Shown piece by piece: positions 1 to 20,170 of a DNA stretch of 53,408 bases (the first letter of the stretch is position 1; the number at the start of each line of letters is the position of its first letter). The position numbers and the translations under genes are program-made. The stretch spans positions 3,544,702 to 3,598,109 of the forward strand of contig CM022674.1 in the NCBI GenBank assembly GCA_012295275.1. The letters run 5' to 3'. The notes beneath the pieces were generated by a model, which was not told the DNA's origin, did not search any database, and saw only the letters and a program-made list of their open reading frames with translations. This DNA is from Chrysomallon squamiferum (taxonomy: Eukaryota; Mollusca; Gastropoda; Neomphalida; Peltospiridae).

Positions 1-267
1 TAAGTTATGCTCGGCTTCGCCTTAGCTGATATAAAGTTTTCTATGAAAACAGAGGGGTTTTATTTATTTTTTCTTATTACTACTACTAGTACTACTATTA
101 CTACTACTAGTACTACTATTACTACTTCTACTACTACTACTATAACTACTAATACTACCATTACTACTATTACTACTACTACTAACCCTACTACTACTGT
201 TATTGTTACTTTTATTATTAGTTTTGTTATGGTTATTACTACTATTTATTTATTTATTCTTTTATAG

Positions 268-508
268 ACGCTGTCAAGGATAAACATTTCCTCTACTGCA
301 CAGAAAACGAAGTGAAACAAATTTCTGATTGTTATGAAAGTTATTATGATTTCATCAAACCATTAGGGAAGAAAACGTACTGGATTTTCAATGATACAAT
401 ATGCAAGTAGGTTCATCTAGTTTTATGATGTTATAATATATACCGTAAGTCTGTCTCTCTCTCTGTCTCTCTCTGTCGCTCTCTCTCTCTCTCTGTCTCT
501 CTCTCTCG

Positions 509-544
<36 letters not shown>

Positions 545-885
545 GTCTCTCTGAGTCTCTCTATCTATCTATATTTCTGTCTCTCTGTCTGTCTCTCACT
601 CTCTATCTCTATCTCTATCTCTCTCTCTCACTCTCTCACTCTCACTTTCTCACTATCTCTCTCTCACTCTCTCTATCTCTCTCTGTCTCTCACTCTATAT
701 CTATCTCTATCTCCATTTCTCTCTCTGACTCTCTCTCTCTCTCTGACTCTCTCTATATCTCTCTATATCTCTCTGTCTCTCTGTCTCACTGTCTCTGTCA
801 CTATCTCTCTCACTCTCTCTATCTCTCTCTCACTCTCTCTCTCACTCTATCTATCTCTATATCTCTCTGTCACTCTCTCTGTCTC

Positions 886-956
<71 letters not shown>

Positions 957-1548
957 GTATATTCTCTCTCACTGCAATCAATAACAATGACGTTATATGA
1001 ATAACAGACAAATGATGTAAATAAGTTATTTTCATCTCCTTCATCATAGGAATAAATATTTTAGTTATTATTTAATTATGAGCGAAAATAAAGAAAACTA
1101 AAACTCTATACATATTTATCTTATACCTGTATCTATGTTTATTTTCACCCACATACAAACACATCGACATACGCACACTCACACACATACTCACACACAC
1201 ACATAAACATACACATACACACATGTATATATTATTTAGATATTACATACACATAACTACTTGCTGTGTTCAGGTATCAGATTTATCCTGATCAAGTCGA
1301 ATGTGGAAGGCAGCCCAACACAGCCTGACTGTACTCAACATTCTGATATATGCAGGACAAACCTATTATCTTAAAACAGTAATCAGTTATGTCATATATA
1401 TATCCAAACACACACACATATACAAAAACATAATCTGCATTCATATAAATATATGTGTGTGTGCTTATAAACATAAATACAGATATAAGATAAATATGTA
1501 TGGAGTTTTAGTTTTCTTTATTTTCTCTCATAATTAAATAAAAACTAA

Positions 1549-1612
<64 letters not shown>

Positions 1613-2178
1613 TCTACATTCATATAAATATACAGGAACATTGCTACTTACACATACATACATATATACATATATAATATATATATATATATATATATTT
1701 TTTCTCTTTAGGGCTGCTAAGACATATGCTAATTGCTTGAATGGTCTGCAGATTGGTGGAAATTGTTGGAAAGAATTTCCATCCAAATTACCTTTTGAAC
1801 TACGTAAGAACAAAATGAATAAACTGATTTATTTTCTCCTTCTCTCATTCAAATCAGCATCGAATTAAACATAGAATTATACTCGAATCCTTGTCGGCCC
1901 ACACATATACACGCACGCACACAACATACAAACAGACACACACATGTATGCGTATACTTACTAAGAGACAGGAGAGAAAAAGAGATAAATATAGAGAAAC
2001 GCTGAAAGAGAGACAGAGGCATAGTGGGTCAGAGAGAGAGAGAGAGACAGAGAGTGAGAGAGAATTCGAGGTAGATAGAACGACGCAGAGAGAGACACAA
2101 ACGTATAGAGAGAAAATCAGAGAGAGTGAAAAAGAAAAACGGAGAGAGAGAAACACAGAGAGAGCTAGTGAGAGATAG

Positions 2179-2269
<91 letters not shown>

Positions 2270-2446
2270 TACACACATACACACACACACGCACACAAAC
2301 AACACATGCACTCATATATACAATTATATATACATTTGTTTGCAGGAATGGATATCATTGAGGAAAATTGTCCTGGAGTAAAATTTGATCGTTTTCCGGT
2401 GACTACTGAATGGACTACTCCAAACGACATTAAACAAGGTAAGTGA
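268..2446 (+). CDS. Unit A: partial single-module cysteine-rich gene (exons 2-4)
   Basis: Function not recognised. Exons are 268-406, 1712-1803 and 2346-2438, with an alternative end at a TGA at 2444-2446. Each has an AG acceptor and, for the first two, a GT donor; phases run 1-2-1 as in unit B. They encode one six-cysteine module (C-x10-C-x23-C-x8-C-x9-C-x20-C-P) with an N-glycosylation sequon (NDT) just before Cys3. Exon 1 should lie left of the window. Exon 4 is odd: after the shared end (KFDRF) it runs on as [14 protein letters not shown] to a GTAAGT donor at 2439 whose intronic TGA would stop a read-through transcript. The second module and GPI tail are absent before the unit B promoter begins. 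It may be a secreted one-module protein, a truncated gene, or the 5' part of a longer gene spliced into unit B. Confidence 0.6.
451..952. repeat. Interrupted (CT)n tract, intron 2 of unit A
   Basis: About 500 nt of CT dinucleotides with CACT, TATCT and GTCT interruptions, becoming pure at the right end. No coding meaning. Confidence 0.95.
2021..2258. repeat. (GA)n tract, intron 3 of unit A
   Basis: Interrupted then pure GA repeat, followed by CA-rich sequence up to the exon 4 acceptor. Confidence 0.93.
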
Positions 2447-2489
2447 AGGTTACAATATATAGTAGTTGCACTGATGGTGGATAGGTGTG

Positions 2490-2815
2490 ACTAACATTTT
2501 GCATTCAGGAGTTTATAGGGTGGCACAAATCCCCTGTGGCTCATAGGTCCCCAGTTTCCCGTACACAAGTGAAAAAACTAACGATGTAGTCCGAGCAGGC
2601 TGTTGTAAAGATCGCCTGCGATACTCCGTCTTTCCGAGAAAACCAGGGGTCGTTTTTACGCAGAATTTGTGACCTTGCCAAACACGAGTTTTATACAAAT
2701 GAACAGATAATATATAAAACGCGTAAACGGCTACTGACCGCATTCTTCAAACCGGATCTACATTTGACAAGGTGTGAACATAGAACGAAGGGAAAAAGAA
2801 GAAGAAATTCTGGAG
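2490..2815 (+). promoter_or_regulatory. Unit B promoter block with TATA box
   Basis: This block is homologous to the DNA just upstream of exon 1 in units D and F. TATATAAAAC lies at 2711-2720, about 95 nt before the ATG. The octamer position reads ATACAAAT instead of the ATGCAAAT of D and F. About 90 nt of the 5' leader present in D (around 31370-31460) is missing here, so the leader is short. No transcription data; assigned by conservation and position. Confidence 0.5.
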
Positions 2816-10022
<7,207 letters not shown>

Positions 10023-11999
10023 ATCAGTTAGAAACATGTACGTATTAAAATGAAACAGTTTTGTTTAAACTAATTTTAATTACAATTACAAACAAGGTGC
10101 TGTTAGTTTGAAACATTTACAAATCTTTGTTCTTAAGCAGAAACTGAAACATTATCTAACGGTTTTTCATCTTCTTTCATTTACTTATTTGTTTATTTAT
10201 TAATTTGCTTCCTTAATGGTTCTATGTATTTATTTATTTATATTTATTATCGTTTTCTTATTCGTTGTCCTTATTAAGAACTTTTCTCTACATATTTTGA
10301 TTCCTGCATAATTAAGCAACTTGTTTCCAAATTAATTCAATCTGAAGTTTACACTTTATATAAAACTTATAAAAAGTTAAGATAAATGCTTGTTGGATAA
10401 AGTTAAAATATTCATCACTAGGAAAACATTGAAATTCGTACTACCCACTGCGCATGCGTAGATACGTAAACTTACGTAATTATATATTTATATGAAACGC
10501 ACACACTCATATATATCGTATATCAATTGTACATATCATTTTATTTTTCCAAACATGGACGCAAGAAATGATCACTATATCAATTTATTATTTTACACAC
10601 ATACGCACTCTTGATCGCACACAAACACATGAACATTATACAAAAATTTAGTACAAAAGTTAAATTCTACTTTGACACTCGTTAAAGTTTCGGTCATTCG
10701 TCTGTTCGCTCTTCCTTTCATGTCGAACATTCGTTCTTTCATTGCTATGACATCATCCCTTTTCTTTCGTTTCAGGTGAATGATGATGGATAACTTTGTG
10801 ATAACCAGAGACTTAGTGACGTAAATTTGATCCACGTAAACTCAGCACTATTATTACTTTTGTGATTCTGCAGTACTAACTTTTTATTGACTAATACAAG
10901 ACGATTTCTGAGTCCTTGTTAATTCCATGAAAGTATCATTTATTTTTCTGGTCTGTGAAGATATCCTCTTGTATTGTATTGTATTTTGTATCGTATTATA
11001 GTATATAATGTATTATATAGGAAATATTTAATCAGAGATGTAGAGGAATTACAGGAACCTCAATAATTGGTGTGTTTTTAGTATAAATATTCAGATTAAT
11101 AAAATACAATTAATTATTCGATTTTGAGAATATTTCGGTAAAATAGTTTACGACATATAACTGTAATTAGGACCCCCCAAAAGATATATTTTTATTTGAT
11201 TAACATTATATTTTGTAATAAATTTTGTATATATTTTAGCACAGTCGTTGTTTATTTCTCAAAATGGAGAAAAAAGTAGTGTTGTGTTAGTGCATTACGT
11301 TGTTTTTGTTTTTCATTATTTGAATTTCTTCTTATTTTCCTCTTTTGTTTCTTTTCTTTTTTGGTTTTTCTTTGGACCTGATTTTCAGGATTCTTGGAGA
11401 TTTGTTTCGTTTTGTTTGGGGTTTTCTGGCATATTTTGTTTCTGTTGTAGTATTATCGTTTTCTCTGTTTCTCCTTTTTTTTCTTCCTATTTTCTTTATT
11501 ATTATTAATAATAATATTATTATTATTGCTATTATTATTACTATTCTTCTTCTTCTTCTTCTTCTTCTTATTATTATTATTATAGCTGTTTTTCTTGTTG
11601 TTGTTATTTATTTTGTTTATTTATTTCTTTAGTATTATTTTTTTTGCTCTATTATAATGTGCAAACGTTAAATTAGATTTCCTTAGTTTTGGAGCACATA
11701 CAGTAATTCACGTTCTCAAAATGTATCTACTGCGTTAACGTAGTAGTTTGGTTTATCGTAAAATTTGTTGTTGTAGAAGTAACAACAAAAGAACAAACAA
11801 CATTCATATTCTTTATGATCATCTTAATCATAATCATCATAATCATCATCACAGTCATGATCACATAGCACAATAAATTATACTAATATCTAGTTTAAAG
11901 GAATCAGAGAGAGAAAAAAAGTAGAAACAAACAGATATTTAGTCTTCAGCCAGATTCGAACTACAGTCAATCATTTTAAAGTCATACAATTCTTCTTCT

Positions 12000-12135
12000 T
12001 CTTCTTCTTCTTCTTCTTTTTCTTCTTCTTCTTCTTCTTCTTCTTCTTCTTCTTCTTCTTCTTCTTCGTCTTCTTCTTCTTATTATTATTATTATGATTA
12101 TTATTTTTATTTTTATTATTATTATTATTATGTTT
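12000..12135. repeat. (CTT)n then (ATT)n tract
   Basis: About 90 nt of TTC passing into TTA repeats in the 3' flank of unit B. Confidence 0.9.
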
Positions 12136-12272
12136 GATTCATTTGAGTCCGGGCCAGTCAACCATTTGAAACTTTCTTACAGCATTTTGTATTATGTGGC
12201 CAACACTGGATTAGTGTTAGTATGTTATATTGTTATACAGAAAAGTTAGAATAGTGGTCTTTCATCTTCCTA

Positions 12273-12370
12273 GTTAGCTCTTGGAGGTGGTCGATAGCTG
12301 GATTCGATCCCAGAAACGTATTCAAAAAGACAAGACGTAGAAACGAAGCTTCCACGATCAGTTATACAAA
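12273..12370 (+). repeat. tRNA-like SINE fragment
   Basis: TTAGCTCTTGGAGGTGG followed by GGATTCGATCCCAG resembles the A and B boxes of a tRNA-derived SINE head. The copy on the minus strand near 45330-45405 reads TTAGCTCTTCATGGTGG with the same B-box-like motif. A related form (GGATCCGATCCC) occurs at 12635-12730, 28000-28090, 38635-38725 and 44960-45040. No intact tRNA fold is expected. Confidence 0.4.
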
Positions 12371-13479
12371 ATGTCACAAAAGCCTGAGTGTAAAGAAACC
12401 TCGTTATAATTATTAGCTTTTAACTGTAATGTTCACTTATTGTTTATTTTACATCAAATTTAATTTGAAATAAATAGAATAAAAGATAAAAATAACTGTA
12501 ATGTTCACTTATTATTCAGTTATACGAAGACTTTTTACTCACACTTTGTGAATCAAGCAGCAGAATATGTTAAATTGTTCCGGAGATAAAATCTGTTTAA
12601 TAATGTACAAATGTTATATATATACATTTAGCTATGAGAGTAGCCGTTATCAGGATCCGATCCCATAAACTATTATTTAAAAACAAAACACGTAACCATA
12701 CCTCTTCCACATTCAGTTACAGAGAAATTTAGATAAGTCGCAAAGCTCACAACAAAATATAATTTCAGAACCCATGAATAGCACGTGTTGATAAAGCAAG
12801 CGAAATAACTCTAGCAAGATACTGTTCCACGAGAGTTCTTTCCCTTGACTGTCTCGTGTTCCTACTTTTCGTGAATTTGATATTCTCGAAAACGTTATTT
12901 GTTGTTTGTTGCTTGGTTTTTTGTGAATTTTTTTTTTTGTTGTTTTTTATTTTGTATTTTGGTTTCTACTGTTGGTTTTGCTTTGTTGTTTTTGTTGTTT
13001 GTTTTTACTTTTTCTGTTGTTGTCTTTGTTCTATTTCTTATTTTCTTTTTTATACCAATTATGTTGTTAATATTTAGGTGGCAGATAAACATTCAGGCTT
13101 ACATTTGTTTGATGCTTATTTCACACTTTAGATATTCCGTGAAATTAGCTTGTCAGGATTTGTTTAAACTTTGAAATGTTTTACAGTGTAGTGTAACATA
13201 TACTTTAGCTGGATCGTGGATTCTGTTGATAAAGTTTCTAAGAAATTTAATTAAACAGTTATATCACGAGTTTTATTTTTCGACTTAACGAATATTTAGA
13301 TATCATTATTCATGACGTTTTAACGTGATTTTAAAACATATTCACGTAGCCGTATTATTGTTATTGTTATTACGTCACAGTTCCTGTAGAAGTGGTTTCT
13401 ATAGAAACAGTGTTTTAGTAGGTATGTTTTAAAATGAAATATTTGTGTAACAACCAGAACAAAGAAACTAATATATATA

Positions 13480-15020
<1,541 letters not shown>

Positions 15021-15125
15021 AGAGTTATACATATGTGTAGATGAGTGTCTCTCTCTCTGTGTGTTTGTCTTTCTCAATATTATTAAAGTAATATTTATTA
15101 CAGAAAAAGTTTGCATACTGAAATG

Positions 15126-15181
<56 letters not shown>

Positions 15182-15291
15182 CAACATTAATAATAACAAT
15201 AATAATAACAATAATATTGATGTGTGCGTGTATGTGTGTCTGTGCGTTAGAGGACACTTTTGTGAAGTATTAAATGAAAATTAAAATAGAA

Positions 15292-16230
15292 TGTCTGTAT
15301 GTCTATATTTACACATGTCTGTACATCTATATTTACATCTGACTGTACGTCTATATTTAAACATGTCTGTACGTCTATATTTAAACATGTCTGTATGTCT
15401 ATATTTAAACATGTCTGTACGTCTATATTTACACTTGTCTGTAATCTATATTTACACTTGCCTGTACATCTATATTTAGTTGTCTGTACATCTATATTTA
15501 CATCTGTCTGTACCTCTATATTTACACCTGTCTGTACGTCTATATTTACACTTGTCTGTACATCTATATTTACATCTGTCTGTACGTCTATATTTACACC
15601 TGTCTGTACGTCTATATTTACACCTGTCTGTACGTCTATATTTACACTTGTCTGTACATCTATATTTACATCTGTCTGTACCTCTATATTTACACCTGTC
15701 TGTACGTCTATATTTAGACCTGTCTGCACATCTATATTTATACCTGTCTGTACGTCTATATTTACACTTGTCTGTACATCTATATTTACACATGTCTGTA
15801 TATCTATATTTACACTTGTCTGTACATCTATATTTACACTTGTCTGTATGTCTGTATTTACACGTGTCTGTACGTCTACATTGACACTTGTCTGTATATC
15901 TATATTTACACTTGTCTGTATGTCTATATTTACACTTGTCTGTATATCTATATTTACAACTGTCTGTACATCTGTATTTACACATGTCTGTATATCTATA
16001 TTTACACTTGTCTGTACGTCTATATTTACCTTTGTCTGTACATCTGTGTTTACACATGTCTGTACGTCCATATTTACAATTGTCTGTACATCTGTGTTTA
16101 CACATGTCTGTACGTCCATATTTACAATTGTCTGTACATCTGTATTTACACATGTCTGTACGTCTATATTTACAATTGTCTGTTTCTCTGTGTTTACACA
16201 TGTCTGTAGGTCTATATTTACATTTGTCTG
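15292..16230. repeat. 24-bp minisatellite, about 39 units
   Basis: The unit is close to TGTCTGTACGTCTATATTTACACT with point variants. Array length (about 939 nt) divided by 24 gives about 39 copies; two slightly short units occur near 15440-15480. Because 24 is divisible by three, long open frames appear on both strands in several frames (for example CTSIFTLV or NIDVQTSV repeats). These are by-products of the repeat. There is no start context, splice signal or non-repetitive coding flank. Confidence 0.9.
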
Positions 16231-16577
16231 CGTTACTGTTGATGGACAGAACACAATGAAAAAGATAGAGAGAAGACTAATATTTTAAAATGAAGCAGAA
16301 GAATAATAAATAATTAAATAAATAAATAAATAAATAAACAATGTGAACATTATCATCGTTGTTGTTGTTACTACTATTCTTAAATAAACAGAAACAAATA
16401 ATGTTATCATTATTATTGTTTTTGTTATTCTCTTTATTATTATTAGTAATAACATGCTATAGTGTAATATAATATAATATTAAATTATAGAACAAAGCAA
16501 GAACACAAACAAGATGTTTGTTTTAATTTATATTTATTATATATGAATATATGTCGTAAGGTTGGCTATGCAATCGT

Positions 16578-16697
16578 TCATATCACTGAAACCCACGTCG
16601 TCCATAAAGTAAGGTCGTTGATGACGCCGACGTTGATCTTGTTAACAGACGCAGTTACCATGACAACCGCTTCTTCACGCTGAATGCCATTTGTTGC
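16578..16697 (-). CDS. Terminal coding exon of an unidentified minus-strand gene
   Basis: On the minus strand a good acceptor (TTTCTATTTTCAG) ends at 16698. It is followed by 120 nt open in phase 0: 39 codons and TGA. The peptide begins ATNGIQREEAVVMVTASVNK and ends LWTTWVSVI. Base composition is markedly less AT-rich than its surroundings, and AATAAA lies on the same strand at 16533-16538, about 40 nt past the stop, as expected for a last exon. I do not recognise the protein. Earlier exons should lie to the right; the frameshifted stretch at 18930-20001 has its own stop, and no link was seen. It could also be a retained gene fragment. Confidence 0.5.
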   Translation of the reverse strand, partial: ATNGIQREEAVVMVTASVNKINVGVINDLTLWTTWVSVI

Positions 16698-17154
16698 CTG
16701 AAAATAGAAATTTAGACATGACAATTTTTACTACTATAACAACAAATACCAGTACTGCTATTACTGTTAATAACCCATAACATTATTACCAAGATTACTA
16801 GTAGCACTAGCTATAGTAGCAGTAACAATAATAGCGGTAGTAGTAATAGTAATAGTAGTAAAGGTAGTAGTAGTATTAGCAGTAGTAGTAACAGTAATCG
16901 TAATAACAGAAAATATGATTATTTATTTATTTATTCATTCATTCATTCATTTATTCATTTGTTTATTAAGGCAGACGACAATATTGTTGCTGTTATTGCG
17001 CTCTTTCATTCTCTGTTTCATTCATCTTACTTCATTTTATTTATACATAATTTGTTCATATAAACAGAATGTTTGAACTTAATATTTCAGTATTATTATC
17101 GTTGTGATTATTATCATTATTATTATCATTGTTGTTATTCTTCTTCTTCTTCTT

Positions 17155-17185
<31 letters not shown>

Positions 17186-17209
17186 TTATGATTATAAAAT
17201 GTTGACCCA

Positions 17210-17530
17210 ACCTTATTGCAAGGGTTCATAATATTTATATTACAATGTAAAAACAGCCAGCCAGTCAAAATTGACAGTGATAAGAGGGGAAGTCCCAGTT
17301 TTCTCACAATGGTGTCTGAACGCGACCAGTCGTTGAACTGAAAATGTATTATGTCTCACTTGACACTGTGACGTTACAGGTAATAGATGACCTCAGACGT
17401 GTTAGTTAATGGCGACAACAAGGGTATCCGATATTACATGATGTAACTGTATTAGGGAGAGAAATAGTAGAGCTCAAATAACGATAGTTTATAATATGGC
17501 GATTTAACCTGTCTGTACTTAGGTTTCTTT
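17210..17530. repeat. R2 dispersed repeat
   Basis: This block shares with 22255-22490, 29640-29935 and 40325-40615 the ordered motifs CAGCCA..CA, GCGACCAGTC, ACTGAAAATGT, a TGACACTGTGAC-like segment, GTATCCGA, AGGGAGA and TTTATAATAT-GATTAAA-CTGTCT. A partial copy is at 22540-22655. It is non-coding and often followed by AAT/AAG repeats. Confidence 0.55.
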
Positions 17531-17700
17531 CATTACCTGTCTTGTTTTTAATTACACATAAAAAACAATGTATCCAACGACTATCCTTCATTACTTGGAA
17601 ATGTCTACTTTCGGTTTCGCTTTTCACGTACTAGTAAACATTTCGGCCTTGAACTGTCGCGAGCGTCCTCACCATGACCTCATGAATAGCACTCTGACAA

Positions 17701-17780
17701 TTAACCGCGGCCAATCATTTGCGAGCACGTTTGAACACTTTTAACCGCGAACAGTCATTTCAGGGCTACTTTGAATAATA
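17701..17780. repeat. Two 40-bp direct repeats
   Basis: Both begin TTAACCGCG and share CA(A/G)TCATTT and TTTGAA; 17701-17740 and 17741-17780. Locally GC-richer than the flank. No gene seen. Confidence 0.5.
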
Positions 17781-17999
17781 ATTAAACGTGTGTATATACA
17801 ATGATTTTAGCTTTATTAATATCGCTATATACGTCTTCTTTTTTTCCACTCCAGTTTAGCCTAACAAGTGTTTCAACCAGTATCTGGTACTGAAACTGTA
17901 AACTGATTCAAAACTACAAAATTGTATTTCGTATCACTTATTTGAAAATAATTATTAAATAGGCTTACCATGCGCTAATAATAACATAATGTACAAGAC

Positions 18000-18222
18000 A
18001 CATTCAACTATTTTTGAATTATTGTAATACATAGGCCACATATAACAACTCCAATAACTACTGTAATAAATACGTAACGTATAATAACTTCAGAACTGTT
18101 GTAACATACAAACTACATATAACAACTGCAGAACTAATGTAATAACTACGTCACGTATAATAACTTCAAAACTGTTGTAATATACAAACTACATGTAACA
18201 ACTTCAGAACTAATGTAACTTT
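18000..18222. repeat. Roughly 76-bp tandem repeat, about three units
   Basis: Segments starting ACGTATAATAACTTCA at 18077 and 18153 repeat with 76-nt spacing; a more divergent copy precedes them. Each contains TACAAACTACAT and CAGAACTAATGTAA. Function unknown. Confidence 0.6.
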
Positions 18223-18351
18223 AAACCAGACATCCCTGACACATTTTAAGTATATAGTAAACAGGATGAAATATTGATCTATGTCACTACACTTTAAGAA
18301 TATATTTGTCATTCCAGGCCAGTGGGTTGTCAAAAGCTGTGGTATTCGCAT

Positions 18352-18482
<131 letters not shown>

Positions 18483-18929
18483 CTGTAACGAAACAAATGG
18501 AACATTTAAAATGATTGAAACAAAAGTTATAAAAAGAGATATTTTACACGTTTTTTTTCAAAATTACAAAATTACAATATATTAATATGTATTCATAAAC
18601 GATAAGATAAAAAAATAAATAATTCAGTACCACACAACAATTATTAAAATTCAACTATTATGGAGCGAGCTTTCAGTCTTTTATCAGTAACCGAACCTAT
18701 ATGTGTATATGGTAAAGGAAAACAAAGTCGTCCTTTTCACAGAAGCCATGACAAACCGCTCTCTCTGTCTCTATTTGTCTTTCCGTCGATCCCAAAGCTA
18801 TATTATATATAGAGACGTAGCCCTACCTCTTTCCATTTGGCTCTCGGGAAAACTGAAAATGAACCAAGATTACGAATGGTATTAACTTTCATAGTATGAA
18901 AAGATATTCACAAGCACATATGGATACGA

Positions 18930-20001
18930 TTATTTGGCTGCAGGTTTTTCTAAGATTGTCCAATTGTCTCCCTGTAGTAGCCATTGTGCCATACGTTGGT
19001 ATTCAGATACTTCTGGTGAGGAAACGTCAGTTTCTTCTTCCTTACAGTAAACGGTGGGTAGAGATGAAGGCTTCAATCCTGTCCCATTCGAACATTGCAC
19101 AGAGGCTAAAGGCGACGAAGAAGCAGGAGGAAATGATGATGATGATGATGATAAAAAATGTTCATTAAATGACGGGGGATAACTGGAATGTGAATTGTTA
19201 CAAACAACTGGGTCACATTCTTTCAATGGACTCAAATGTACAGAATTTAAATCTTCAGAAGACAAACTGTCTTCATTTGATGAATACGAATATTCAGAGA
19301 CAGTTTGCTCACACGTTTCTGCACGTGAATTTGAGGCTGAACGTGAGAACATACGTTCTGAAATCGAACCGTTAGAAATATCGGATACATCATCATCTTC
19401 AGAGCCGATAAATGGACTCGAATTTTCACAGTTACGTTTTAGACGTTTTGAAACCTGTTTAGGACAGGGATCGTCCAATAAACGTTTCTGACTGGACTGA
19501 TTTGAAAGAGTATCCTGAAAGCAAGTGACTGAGGATGTGAACTTTCATACAGATCAGATTTCAAATCTGTAGATGGGTTCCTTTTTTTTGCTAAAAACGT
19601 TTTGTGAATTTTTGTAAGGAAATCTGACTCGTTGTTAATCCACTCATCAAATGTCGCCTTGTCTTCAAACATTTTCTGAATTTTTATAAAGCATTTTGAG
19701 TCGTTGTTAACCCGCTCATTAAGTGTCTCTTTCTCTTCTGGAGAAAGATCATTAATGCATTTTTCAGCGCTCTCTAAGTATTCAACAGTAATCAACAGTA
19801 ATCTGTCGACATTTTTATTTCTGTTTTGAGCTTCTTGAATGTCTCCAGATTGTTTTCATCGTTGAAACATATGAGAAGCGATTTGACTTCCGAAAGATAA
19901 TTGGAGGGAACTTTATTTAAATCCAAACAGCGCTGAATATCAGATTTTAACTCTTCTTCTACAGTTTTCTTACTTGGTCTTTTACCATTATTCGGGTCTT
20001 G
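18930..20001 (-). pseudogene. Frameshifted minus-strand coding stretch, Ser-rich protein with basic motif
   Basis: Three overlapping open stretches in different frames read in order on the minus strand: 20001-19792 (about 69 codons, with KRPSKK and helical charged sequence), about 19810-19439 (contains CINDLSPEEKETLNERV and FDEWINNESDFLTK), and 19544-18930 (basic KRLKRN, then acidic and Ser-rich sequence, ending NWTILEKPAAK). Composition is protein-like and unlike the simple repeats around it. It looks like one coding region of roughly 330-350 residues interrupted by two frameshifts. Either it is a decayed gene or retrocopy (no splice sites needed between the segments) or the consensus has indel errors, as in units C and D. 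The basic motif and acidic Ser-rich tail would fit a nuclear protein, but I recognise no domain. Confidence 0.45.
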
Positions 20002-20139
20002 TTATTTTTTACCGTTTTTGTAATCAGCTTTTCTGCGGAAAGTTCCCTGCAGCCAAATTTCCATTAAATTATACATTTTCCGCACTTAGTCCAGCCTTCG
20101 ACACTTTTTTAACTGTCTCAGGCATTGCGGTAATTTTTG

Positions 20140-20170
<31 letters not shown>

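Noticed and set aside
10593-10835. 80-codon minus-strand open frame also present at 46729-46971
   Set aside because: Conserved no better than surrounding non-coding flank, and broken by a deletion after units C and D.
15292-16230. CRISPR-like array
   Set aside because: Head-to-tail 24-bp units with no unique spacers, in an intron-containing eukaryotic genome.
15247-16288. Long open frames with 8-residue repeats on both strands
   Set aside because: They are produced by the 24-bp minisatellite, whose length is a multiple of three; no start, splice or non-repeat coding sequence accompanies them.
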